The notes under the pieces are model-generated. The model did no database searches. It had not been told where the DNA came from and was given only the letters and a program-made list of their open reading frames with translations. The position numbers and the translations under genes are program-made. From Dyella mobilis (GTDB taxonomy: Bacteria; Pseudomonadota; Gammaproteobacteria; Xanthomonadales; Rhodanobacteraceae), in assembly GCF_016904945.1 (NCBI RefSeq), contig NZ_JADIKF010000029.1:1-64000 (forward strand): a stretch of 64,000 bases of DNA. Direction: 5' to 3'. How positions within the stretch are numbered: position 1 is the stretch's first letter; the number at the start of each line of letters is the position of its first letter. Shown one piece after another: positions 1 through 8,541 of the stretch.

Positions 1-1
1 C

Positions 2-1735
2 GTGCACGTCACCTATCGGGTGCTGCGTCAGGCCGATACGGCGGCCGCGGTCAGTCCCATCGGCGAGCGCATCCCGGATTTGCGTCTGTATCTGCTCGAT
101 GCGCAGGGACAGCCGGTGCCGCTGGGCGCGGTGGGCGAGTTGTATGTGGGTGGCGCCGGCGTGGCGCGCGGCTATTTGAATCGTCCGGAGTTGACCGCCG
201 AGCGCTTCCTGCCCGATCCGTTCAGTCCACACCCCGATGCACGCATGTATCGCAGCGGCGATCTGGCCCGCTATCTGCCCGACGGCAATCTCGTGTTCCT
301 GGGACGCAACGATCACCAGGTCAAGATCCGCGGCTTCCGCATCGAGCTGGGCGAGATCGAGGCACGGCTGGCCGAGCACGACGCGATTCGCGACGCCGTC
401 GTGCTGGCACGCGAAGACGTGCCCGGCGACAAGCGGCTGGTGGCCTATGTCACCACCGAGGGCGAGAACTCCGATCTGGCCGCGGCATTGCGCGCGCATC
501 TGAGTGCACGCCTGCCCGATTACATGGTGCCCTCCGCCTTCGTGCAACTGGAGGCCCTGCCGCTGACGCCTAACGGCAAGCTCGATCGCAAGGCTTTGCC
601 GGCACCCGATGGCGAGGCCTATGCACGGCACGTCTATGAAGCACCGCAGGGTGATATCGAGCGGATACTGGCCACGCTGTGGGAGGAGTTGCTCGGCATC
701 GCGCGCGTGAGCCGTCGCGACAACTTCTTCGAGCTCGGCGGGCACTCGCTGCTGGCCGTGCAATTGCTCCATCGCACCACGGAATTGGGTTTGAGCATTA
801 CGCTCAACGAATTGTTTGAAAGCCCGGTACTCCACGAGCTTGCTGCCCGGTTCACCAACCCGACCGAATGCCTGGACTGGAATCGAGCCGTGCCGATCCG
901 CAAGAGCGGCACGCAAGCCCCTATCTTCTTTTTGCCAACGGGGACGGGGGATCGTTCCTATATTTTCTCGCTCGCCAACGATATCCACCGAGACCATCCC
1001 ATTTATTCGCTGCCATGGCCATCCGCACGGGAGGAACAACCACCCTCGCTCGAGGCCATGACACCTCGGCTGGTTTCCATGATGCAAGCCGTACAGCCAA
1101 GCGGGCCCTATCGGTTGGCCGGCTATTCCGCCGGAGGCCTGTTGGCGTACGCCGTCGCGCATCACCTGTCCAGCATCGATGAATCCGTATCGTTCATTGG
1201 CTTGATAGACACTCAATTGCTGAGTGACCGAGAGCCCAAGTCCGCAAAGGAAATCATCGTTGACATTGCCAGTGTATTGGGTGGCGAAAAGCAAAACTCG
1301 CAGATAGACCTGCAACAAATGGCCGAGGAGATGACGCTCGAGGATCTGATCACGGAGGCCACGTTGCTCAAGAGGTTGCCCGCCTATCACGACGTGCACG
1401 GCTGGAAGCAGGTCTGCCATTTCATGCAGATCGCCTACTCCTACCGGGCACCGAGCTCAGATTTGATGACCCACCTGTTCTGCGCCCAGGAGATTCCGCC
1501 CGCATTGAAGGAAGAACTTGTCCGCGACGGCAAGCTCAGTCACTTGGACGACGAATCGATCCACGCCAATACGGAGAACCTCAAGTTCCTCATAGGCCCT
1601 TGGCACGAAGCACTGCCACCGTCTTCCATGCCCATCATCCCGGTCCCCGGAAACCACATAACCATGATGTCGGAACCGGATAATCGAAAGGTCTTGGGCG
1701 ACGCCATGTCCAACGCACTGCAAAGTATCGCCTGA
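2..1735 (+). CDS. Nonribosomal peptide synthetase, C-terminal part (A-T-TE), 5' partial
   Basis: The reading frame is open at the window edge, so this is the last module of a longer synthetase. Residues about 40-200 carry the C-terminal half of an adenylation domain: core A6 (GELYVGGAGVARGY), A7 (YRSGDLARYLPDG), A8 (QVKIRGFRIELGEIE) and A10 with the catalytic lysine (NGKLDRKAL). A carrier domain follows at about 215-285 with the phosphopantetheine serine in FFELGGHSLL. The remainder is a type I thioesterase with the nucleophile motif GYSAGG (Ser near residue 376), an Asp in LIDTQ and a late His in GNH, so this is a termination module that releases the peptide by hydrolysis or cyclisation. The substrate cannot be read because the specificity pocket lies upstream. 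From roughly base 800 onward the thioesterase half is visibly richer in A and T than the adenylation half. Confidence 0.93.
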   Translation: MHVTYRVLRQADTAAAVSPIGERIPDLRLYLLDAQGQPVPLGAVGELYVGGAGVARGYLNRPELTAERFLPDPFSPHPDARMYRSGDLARYLPDGNLVFLGRNDHQVKIRGFRIELGEIEARLAEHDAIRDAVVLAREDVPGDKRLVAYVTTEGENSDLAAALRAHLSARLPDYMVPSAFVQLEALPLTPNGKLDRKALPAPDGEAYARHVYEAPQGDIERILATLWEELLGIARVSRRDNFFELGGHSLLAVQLLHRTTELGLSITLNELFESPVLHELAARFTNPTECLDWNRAVPIRKSGTQAPIFFLPTGTGDRSYIFSLANDIHRDHPIYSLPWPSAREEQPPSLEAMTPRLVSMMQAVQPSGPYRLAGYSAGGLLAYAVAHHLSSIDESVSFIGLIDTQLLSDREPKSAKEIIVDIASVLGGEKQNSQIDLQQMAEEMTLEDLITEATLLKRLPAYHDVHGWKQVCHFMQIAYSYRAPSSDLMTHLFCAQEIPPALKEELVRDGKLSHLDDESIHANTENLKFLIGPWHEALPPSSMPIIPVPGNHITMMSEPDNRKVLGDAMSNALQSIA

Positions 1736-1747
1736 TTTTCACGCCTA

Positions 1748-1786
1748 CCCGGCTCGACGCCCGATCATCCAGGGCGCCGAGCCGGG
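1748..1786. terminator. Hairpin between convergent NRPS and mdtC genes
   Basis: CCCGGCTCG plus CGCCC pair with GGGCG plus CGAGCCGGG around a short loop, with one bulged base on each side. It lies exactly between two convergent stop codons. No T-tract follows on either strand, so it may be a transcription barrier rather than a textbook intrinsic terminator. Confidence 0.5.
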
Positions 1787-1796
1787 CCGTTATCGG

Positions 1797-4700
1797 TCAG
1801 GACTGGCGCACCCACTTGCTTTGGCGTGCGGCTTTGTACTCGCGCCGACGTGCGCGCCACGCCGCCCAACGCTCGCTGAGGCAGGAGAAGATCACATACA
1901 GTGCCGGCGTGCTGAGCAACGTCAGGCTCTGCGAAATCAACAAGCCGCCGATCAGCGCGATACCCAACGGCCGACGCAGATCGGAACCTTCGCCAAGACC
2001 CACCGCAATCGGCACGGCCGCAAGGATCGCCACCATCGTCGTCATCATGATGGGACGAAAGCGCACCAGACTCGCTTCGCGCGCAGCCTCCAGCGGCGTC
2101 TTGCCGTGCTCGCGCTGCGCGACCAGCGCGAAGTCGATCATCATGATCGCGTTTTTCTTCACGATGCCGATCAAGAGCACCAAGGCAATCTGTGCAATCA
2201 CCGACAAATCGGTATTGGTAAACCACAACGCCAGCAATGCACCCACGCCTGCCGCAGGCAGCGTCGAGAGAATGGTCACGGGGTGAATCAGGCTTTCGTA
2301 AAGGATGCCAAGCACGATGTACACCACCACGATCGCACCGAATACCAGTAGCAGCATGCCGGTTTGCGACTGTTGGAAACGGCGGAAATCGCCGCCTACG
2401 TCGAGCTTGATGTCGCCCGGCATGCGCATGTTGCTGGCAGTTGCCTGCACCACCTGCAACGCCTCACCCATGCTGATGCCGGGCGCCAGGTTGAAGCTCA
2501 GATCCATGGTGGTGTACTGGTTCATGTGCGTCACCTGGGTCGGCGCAACGCCCGGTACCTGATGTGCGAACGCCGACAGACGTATCATCTTGCCGCTGGT
2601 GGACGGCACCAGCACGTCGTCGATCGACCTTGGCGTAGCCGTCTGGTCCGGCAATGCGTTCACCACCACTTTGTATTGATTGAGGTCGGAATAGATCGTG
2701 CTGACCTGACGCTGGCCGAACGAGTCGTAGATGGCCGAATCGATCGTGCCGATGCTCACGCCAAGCTGGGCCGCCCGGTCGCGATCGATCACGATATTCT
2801 GCTGCAGGCCGGCGCTGTCCAGGTCGCTGCCGACGTCGCGCAGCTTGGGATTCTTGCGCAGTTGGTCGACCAGCTTGGGCAGCCATTCCTGCAATTCGGT
2901 GGAGTCGTTGCCCATCAGCGATATCTGGTACTGCGCACCTTGATTGGTACCGCCGCCACCGAAACTGGGCAGATCCTGGATGGCACGCAGGCGCACGTTG
3001 AGATCCGGATATCGCGCGGCCTTGGCGCTGAGTCGCGCCAGTGCAACGAAGGTATCGTCCTTGCGTCCTTCTTCGCGCGTCTTGAGCTGGATGTCGAAGG
3101 TACCCGCCGCGCCCTGGCGCGTGCTGCCCAGCCGCGAACCCACCACTGCGACATCGTGATCGTGCAGCAGCATGTCGATCAGCCGCTGTTGCCGGTTGGC
3201 CGAATCCTGGAACGACACAGTGGCACTGGCCGTGGCGCGACCACGGATCAGACCGGTGTCCTGCACCGGGAACAGGCTGGTCTTGATCTGGCCCGACAGC
3301 ACGATCATCACGGTAAGGCCGATCAGCATCAGCGGCGTGAGCGACATCAGCAGGGCGTGGCGCAGCGAGAAATCCAACGCGGTGCGGTAGGCGTTGAGCA
3401 TGCCTTCGTGAAAACGGTCCAGCGCGCGCCCGAGCCTGGAGGTGGCTTCGGGCTCGCTGTGGCCGTCGAGGAAATGCCCGCACAGCGAGGAGGTGAGCGT
3501 CAGCGACACCAGCGCGGAGATCACGATCGCCGCCACCAGGGTCAAGGTGAATTCCTTGAAGAACATGCCGGTGATGCCGCTCATGAACAGCAGCGGGATG
3601 AACACCGCGACCAGCGAGGCCGTGATCGAAATGATGGTGAAGCCGATCTCGCGCGCACCGGCCAGCGCCGCCTCCATGCGCGTCATGCCCTGGTCGATGT
3701 GACGGATGATGTTTTCGATCACCACGATCGCGTCGTCCACCACGAAGCCGATCGCAATGACCAGCGCCAGCAGCGTGAGGTTGTTGAGCGTGAACCCGCA
3801 CGCATACATGACCACTGCCGCACCGGCCAGCGACAGCGGCACGGCCACGGCGGCGATCAAGGTCGGTGCCAGCCGGCGCAGGAACAGCGCCATCACCAGG
3901 ATGACCATGGCCAGGCTGATCAGCAGCGTGGCTTGCACCTCGTGCAACGAGGCGCGAATGACCGGCGTGTCGTCGAAATAAGGCGTGAGATGCGTGCCCG
4001 GTTGCAGATAGCTGCGCAGCAGCGGCACCTCCGACTTCACGCGGTCGACGGTGCCGATGATGTTGGCGTTCGACTGCTTGTACACATACATCAGGATCGC
4101 CGGTTTGCCTTGAAACCAGGCTGCCTGATAAGCGTCCTGCTGGCCGTCGTAGACGTTGGCGATGTCTTTCAGGCGCACCGGCACGCCTTTGCCGTTGGTG
4201 GCAATCACCAGGCCGGCGAAGTCGGCGGCCGTGTGCAGCGCATCGTTGGCCTGCACGGCCATGGTGGTCTTGCCGTCGGTCAGGAAACCTTGCGGTTCGA
4301 ACACATTGGCCGCGGTCAGTGCGTTGCGCAACTGATCGGGGGAAATGCCCATGGCGTTCAGGGCACGCAGGTTCACGTCCACGCGCACGGCCGGAGTGGC
4401 TGCGCCGGTAATGTCCACTTCCGACACCCCATCGAGCTGGCGCAGCCGTTGCGCCAGCAGCGAGTCGGCCACGTCATAGAGGTCTCGCGCCGACTGCGTA
4501 TCGGAGGTCAGCGCGAAGGCGATGACCGGGTCGTCGTTGGGGTTGGCTTTCTCGTAGCTCGGCGGACTGTTCAGTCCCGGCGGCAAGTCCGGCTGCGCGG
4601 CATTGATGGCCGCCTGCACGTCGCGAGCCGCGTCATCGATGTTGCGGCCAGCGTCGAACATCAAAAAAATCTGCGTACTGCCCAGCGAACTGGAGGAACG

Positions 4701-4940
4701 CATGGTGTCGATGCCGGGCACCTGGCCCAGGTGGCGCTCCAAGGGCGCGGCCACGGTGGCCGCCATGTTGTCGGCACTGGCGCCGGCCTGGCTGGCACTG
4801 ACGAAAATCACCGGAAACTGCATGTCCGGCAGGGCTGAAACGCCCAGCAGGGAATAGCAGATCACACCGATGACGAAGACCCCCATCGCCAGCAGGGAAG
4901 TGCCGATCGGGCGACGGATGAAGGGACCGGAAATATTCAT
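1797..4940 (-). CDS. mdtC: RND multidrug efflux permease, MdtC-like
   Basis: A 1047-residue inner-membrane proton/drug antiporter of the HAE1/AcrB family. The N-terminus MNISGPFIRRPIGTSLL is the characteristic amphipathic start, followed by the first transmembrane helix, a large periplasmic loop, the central helix cluster with VVDDAIVVIENIIRHID (acidic proton-relay residues), a second periplasmic loop and the final helices with GIVKKNAIMMIDFAL. Length matches MdtB/MdtC (about 1025-1040). It is the third gene of an mfp-RND-RND operon, the arrangement of mdtABC, in which MdtB and MdtC form a heterotrimer. The start is set by the N-terminal motif. There is no Shine-Dalgarno in front of it; instead a pyrimidine-rich repeat arm touches the ATG. 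The MdtC rather than MdtB label rests on gene order. Confidence 0.9.
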   Translation of the reverse strand: MNISGPFIRRPIGTSLLAMGVFVIGVICYSLLGVSALPDMQFPVIFVSASQAGASADNMAATVAAPLERHLGQVPGIDTMRSSSSLGSTQIFLMFDAGRNIDDAARDVQAAINAAQPDLPPGLNSPPSYEKANPNDDPVIAFALTSDTQSARDLYDVADSLLAQRLRQLDGVSEVDITGAATPAVRVDVNLRALNAMGISPDQLRNALTAANVFEPQGFLTDGKTTMAVQANDALHTAADFAGLVIATNGKGVPVRLKDIANVYDGQQDAYQAAWFQGKPAILMYVYKQSNANIIGTVDRVKSEVPLLRSYLQPGTHLTPYFDDTPVIRASLHEVQATLLISLAMVILVMALFLRRLAPTLIAAVAVPLSLAGAAVVMYACGFTLNNLTLLALVIAIGFVVDDAIVVIENIIRHIDQGMTRMEAALAGAREIGFTIISITASLVAVFIPLLFMSGITGMFFKEFTLTLVAAIVISALVSLTLTSSLCGHFLDGHSEPEATSRLGRALDRFHEGMLNAYRTALDFSLRHALLMSLTPLMLIGLTVMIVLSGQIKTSLFPVQDTGLIRGRATASATVSFQDSANRQQRLIDMLLHDHDVAVVGSRLGSTRQGAAGTFDIQLKTREEGRKDDTFVALARLSAKAARYPDLNVRLRAIQDLPSFGGGGTNQGAQYQISLMGNDSTELQEWLPKLVDQLRKNPKLRDVGSDLDSAGLQQNIVIDRDRAAQLGVSIGTIDSAIYDSFGQRQVSTIYSDLNQYKVVVNALPDQTATPRSIDDVLVPSTSGKMIRLSAFAHQVPGVAPTQVTHMNQYTTMDLSFNLAPGISMGEALQVVQATASNMRMPGDIKLDVGGDFRRFQQSQTGMLLLVFGAIVVVYIVLGILYESLIHPVTILSTLPAAGVGALLALWFTNTDLSVIAQIALVLLIGIVKKNAIMMIDFALVAQREHGKTPLEAAREASLVRFRPIMMTTMVAILAAVPIAVGLGEGSDLRRPLGIALIGGLLISQSLTLLSTPALYVIFSCLSERWAAWRARRREYKAARQSKWVRQS

Positions 4941-5105
4941 GGAGCGAGAAGTGAGTGAAGAGGAGCGAGAAACGAGAAGAGAACGCCAGATTTAACGCGC
5001 GGGACATAGTTTGCGTGCACCTGGGCGCAGCGTGAAACCATTACAAATGAAACAATACGCTGCAAGACCTGCTCTTCCCTCACTTCTGGTTCCTCTCCAC
5101 CTACT
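4941..5105. repeat. Purine-arm/pyrimidine-arm inverted repeat in front of mdtC
   Basis: Within the mdtB-mdtC spacer, + strand bases 4941-4981 are almost pure purine (GAGCGAGAAGTGAGTGAAGA, then GGAGCGAGAA), and bases 5072-5104 hold an imperfect complement (CTCTTCCCTCACTTCTGGTT, then CCTCTCC). Read in the direction of the operon, a purine arm is followed by a pyrimidine arm that ends directly at the mdtC ATG. The same motif, in the same arrangement, precedes zapE at 11568-11685. Confidence 0.7.
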
Positions 5106-5121
5106 CTTTGGAACTCTTTTG

Positions 5122-8100
5122 TCAGGTTGCACCACGCTGCGCGTGGCGCAACGCGCGCCGCTCCCGGCGCTCGCGCAGCCAGTCGGAGAAGCGCTCCATG
5201 TACAGGTAGATCACCGGCGTGGTGTACAGCGTCACCAGTTGCGAAAGCAGCAGGCCGCCGACGATCGACACGCCCAGCGGACGCCGCAGCTCCGCGCCGA
5301 TGCCGGTGCCCAGCGCCAGCGGCAGGGCACCGAGCATGGCCGCGGCGGTGGTCATCATGATCGGGCGGAAACGCAGCAGGCAGGCGCGATGGATCGCCTC
5401 GCGCGGCTTCATGCCGGTGCGCTGCGCCTCGATCGCGAAGTCGATCATCATGATCGCGTTCTTCTTCACGATGCCGATCAGCAGCACGATGCCCACGATG
5501 CCGTCCACCGACAGGCTCATGTTGCACAGGATCAGCGCCAGCAGCGCACCCACGCCGGCCGGGGGCAAGGTGGAGATGATGGTGATCGGGTGGATGTAGC
5601 TTTCATACAGCACGCCCAGCACGATGTAGATCACGATGATCGAGGCGAGCAACAGCAAGGCTTCATTGCTCAGCGAGGAGGAGAACTCCGCCGCCTTGCC
5701 GATGAACTGGCCGCGCACCTGCGGCGGCAGGTTGAGCTTCTTTTCCACCTCGTGGATCGCGTCCACCGCCTGCGACAGCGAATAGCCCGGCGCCAGGTTG
5801 AACGAAATGGTGATGGCGGGAAGCTGCTGCTGATGGCTGATCACCAGCGGCGCGGTGGTCACCTGCGCATTGACCAGCGAGGCCAGCGGGATGGTGCCGC
5901 CGGAGCCGAGGATGATGCCGGTGTTGGCGACGCCGATGCCGGTGGTGGTGGAGGAGTTGCTCGATGTCGCCTGGCCGAAGGTGGTGGCATTGCTGCCGGT
6001 CAATGCGCCGCTGCCGTTGCTCTTCACGGTCAGCTGGTTGAGCAGGGCCGTGCTGGTACGGAATTGCGGCTCCACCTCCAGCACCACGCGGTACTGGTTG
6101 AGCTGGGTGAAGATGGTGGATATCTGGCGCTGGCCGAACGAGTCGTACAAGGTGTCGTCGATGGTCTGCACCGGCACGCCCAAGGTGCTGGCCTTGTCGC
6201 GGTCGATGTCCAGCTTCAGCGCGGTGCCCTGGTCGGCCAGGTTGTTGTCCACGTCGGCCAGCTCCGGCCGCTCGCGCAAGGCCTGGGTCATCTGCTCGGC
6301 GTACTGGGACAACTCATCGGATTTCACGTCGGACATCGAGTATTGGTACTCGGTTGCCGCGACACGGGTATCCAGCGTCACGTCCTGCACCGGCTTCAGA
6401 TACAGCGCCACACCCGGAATGTTTGCTGCGTCTTTCTGCAGGCTGGCCACTACGTCATCCAGGCCGGCGCGCTTGCTGCGGTCCTTCAGCACAATGCTGA
6501 GCTGGCCCTGGTTGAGCGTGGGGTTGATCGAGCCGGCGCCGATGAAGGCGGCCACACCGGCTACGTTGGGGTTTTTCTGCAACGCATCGGCCACCGCCTT
6601 GGTGCGCTGCTCCATCTGCGGGAAGGCGACGTTCTGGTCGGCCTGCACCACGCCGGTGATCATGCCGGTGTCCTGCTCGGGCAGCAGGCCCTTGGGAATG
6701 ACGATGTAGAGGAAGAAGGTCACGACGATGGTGGCGAATGCCACCAGGATCATCAGGCGCTGATGATCGAGCACCCAATCCAGCGAACGTTCGTACACAC
6801 CCACCGTACGCGACCATACCGTGACCTTGCCGGCCGCAAGATGGCGCTCGTGCGCATCCTCGGCTTCGGGCAAGGCATCGGGCTTCAGCAAGTAGGCGCA
6901 CATCATCGGCGTCAGCGTCAGCGACACCAACATCGAGATCACCACCGCGGTGGCCAGCACCCAGGCAAACTCGTGGAACAGGCGCCCGGTTACGCCCGGC
7001 ATCAACAGCAGCGGCAGGAACACCGCGATCAGCGACACGGTCAGCGACAACACGGTGAAGCCGATTTCCTTCGCGCCGATCTCCGCCGCCTCAGGGCCGC
7101 TCTTGCCTTGTTCGATGTAGCGCACGATGTTTTCGATCATCACGATCGCATCGTCCACCACGAAGCCGGTGGCCACCGTCAGCGCCATCAGCGAAAGATT
7201 GTCCAGCGACATGTTGGCAAACGACATCACGCCGAAGGTGCCAAGCAGCGACAACGGCACCGCGACCGACGGAATGATCGTCGCCCACAGGCGGCGCAGG
7301 AACACGAAGATCACCGCCACCACCAGTGCGATAGTGAGCAGCAGGGTGAACTGCACGTCTTCCACCGAGGCGCGGATGGTGATGGTGCGATCGGCGAAGA
7401 TGCCCAGGTGCACGTCGGCCGGCAATACGCTGCGCAACTGCGGCAGGATGTCCCGGATCTGCTTCACCGTCTGCACGATGTTCGCGCCCGGCTGGCGGCG
7501 AATATCCAATAGCACCGCCGATTTGCCGTTGGCCCAGGCGGCGAGCTGGTCGTTCTCGACGCCATCCACCACCTTGGCCACGTCGGAGAGGCGCACCGGC
7601 GCATTGGTGGTGGTGCTATAGGAAATGATGGTGTTCTTGTATTCCTCCGCCGTGACGAGCTGGTCGTTGGTGGAGATCGTGTACGACTGCGTGGCGCCGT
7701 TGAGCGTGCCCTTGGGTGCGTTGACGTTGGCCTGGGTCAGCGCATTGCGCACGTCCTCCATGGTCAGGCCCAGGTTGGCCAGCGCCGCCGGGTTGACCTG
7801 GATGCGTACGGCAGGACGCACGTTGCCGGCGATCGACACCAGGCCCACGCCCTGCACCTGCGAAAGCTTCTGCGCGAGGATCGAGTCGGCCAGATCGTTC
7901 ACGTAGCGCAGCTGGCGACTGTCCGAAGTGAGCATCAGCGTCATGATCGGCGCGTCGGCCGGATTCACGCGGTTGTACACCGGCGGATACGGCAGCGTGG
8001 TCGGCAGTGTGCCGCGCGCCTGGTTGATGGCGGCCTGCACATCCTGCGCTGCGATGTCGATGTCGCGGTCCATGTTGAACTGCAACACGATGGTCGACAG

Positions 8101-8361
8101 GCCCGCGGACGAATCGGACGTCATCATGTCCAGGCCGGAAATCTGGCCCAGGTTGCGTTCCAGCGGCGTGGTGACCAGCGAAGCCATGGTCGCCGCGCTG
8201 GCGCCCGGATACTGCGTGGTGACCACCAGGCTGGGCGCTTCAATCTCGGGCAGCGCCGACACCGGCAGTTCGCGATAACCGAGTACGCCCAACAGCATCA
8301 CCGCCACCATCAGCAATGCGGTGGCGATGGGCCGGCGGATAAAGAGTGAGGAAAATCCCAT
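5122..8361 (-). CDS. mdtB: RND multidrug efflux permease, MdtB-like
   Basis: A 1079-residue HAE1-family RND permease, beginning MGFSSLFIRRPIATALLM. It shows the usual duplicated architecture: helix 1, periplasmic porter domain, VVDDAIVMIENIVRYIE in the helix cluster, second porter domain, and GIVKKNAIMMIDFAIEAQR near the end. It is longer than E. coli MdtB (1040) because of a low-complexity Gly/Ser/Thr stretch (near GSGALTGSNATTFGQATSSN) inside the second periplasmic domain. The start is fixed by the family motif. It follows the membrane-fusion gene after a 180-bp spacer holding two hairpins and precedes the mdtC-like gene. It very probably assembles with that second permease as a heteromeric pump. 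An outer-membrane TolC partner is not in the window. Confidence 0.9.
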   Translation of the reverse strand: MGFSSLFIRRPIATALLMVAVMLLGVLGYRELPVSALPEIEAPSLVVTTQYPGASAATMASLVTTPLERNLGQISGLDMMTSDSSAGLSTIVLQFNMDRDIDIAAQDVQAAINQARGTLPTTLPYPPVYNRVNPADAPIMTLMLTSDSRQLRYVNDLADSILAQKLSQVQGVGLVSIAGNVRPAVRIQVNPAALANLGLTMEDVRNALTQANVNAPKGTLNGATQSYTISTNDQLVTAEEYKNTIISYSTTTNAPVRLSDVAKVVDGVENDQLAAWANGKSAVLLDIRRQPGANIVQTVKQIRDILPQLRSVLPADVHLGIFADRTITIRASVEDVQFTLLLTIALVVAVIFVFLRRLWATIIPSVAVPLSLLGTFGVMSFANMSLDNLSLMALTVATGFVVDDAIVMIENIVRYIEQGKSGPEAAEIGAKEIGFTVLSLTVSLIAVFLPLLLMPGVTGRLFHEFAWVLATAVVISMLVSLTLTPMMCAYLLKPDALPEAEDAHERHLAAGKVTVWSRTVGVYERSLDWVLDHQRLMILVAFATIVVTFFLYIVIPKGLLPEQDTGMITGVVQADQNVAFPQMEQRTKAVADALQKNPNVAGVAAFIGAGSINPTLNQGQLSIVLKDRSKRAGLDDVVASLQKDAANIPGVALYLKPVQDVTLDTRVAATEYQYSMSDVKSDELSQYAEQMTQALRERPELADVDNNLADQGTALKLDIDRDKASTLGVPVQTIDDTLYDSFGQRQISTIFTQLNQYRVVLEVEPQFRTSTALLNQLTVKSNGSGALTGSNATTFGQATSSNSSTTTGIGVANTGIILGSGGTIPLASLVNAQVTTAPLVISHQQQLPAITISFNLAPGYSLSQAVDAIHEVEKKLNLPPQVRGQFIGKAAEFSSSLSNEALLLLASIIVIYIVLGVLYESYIHPITIISTLPPAGVGALLALILCNMSLSVDGIVGIVLLIGIVKKNAIMMIDFAIEAQRTGMKPREAIHRACLLRFRPIMMTTAAAMLGALPLALGTGIGAELRRPLGVSIVGGLLLSQLVTLYTTPVIYLYMERFSDWLRERRERRALRHAQRGAT

Positions 8362-8397
8362 GAGCGCGAAGCCGTCCGTTAGTGGAGCCTAGTCGAG

Positions 8398-8522
8398 CCC
8401 CTCTCCCACCGGGAGAAGGTTTGGGTGAGAGTGCGATCGAAGCGCGATGAGCCCGTCGGCACTCGCGTGAAACGCTTCGCACGAACCCTCGTCATTGCCC
8501 CCTCTCCCGACGAGAGAAGGGG
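8398..8522. repeat. Two-hairpin palindromic repeat between mdtA and mdtB
   Basis: Hairpin one (8398-8419) pairs CCCCTCTCCC with GGGAGAAGG around ACC. Hairpin two (8498-8522) pairs CCCCCTCTCCCG with an imperfect CGAGAGAAGGGG. The segment between them is GC-rich and unstructured by eye. Paired CCCTCTCCC/GGGAGAGGG hairpins with a nearby GGGTGAG are a widespread intergenic repeat style in pseudomonads and xanthomonads. Inside an operon they can stabilise upstream mRNA or tune expression of the downstream gene. Confidence 0.7.
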
Positions 8523-8541
8523 CATGCAATCCATGGCGCGA

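Noticed and set aside
2364..7512. Two very long plus-strand open frames (about 824 and 833 codons) opposite the RND genes
   Set aside because: Their translations are rich in His, Arg, Gln and Asp with no domain, which is the pattern of the antisense frame of GC-rich genes; the minus strand encodes complete RND permeases.
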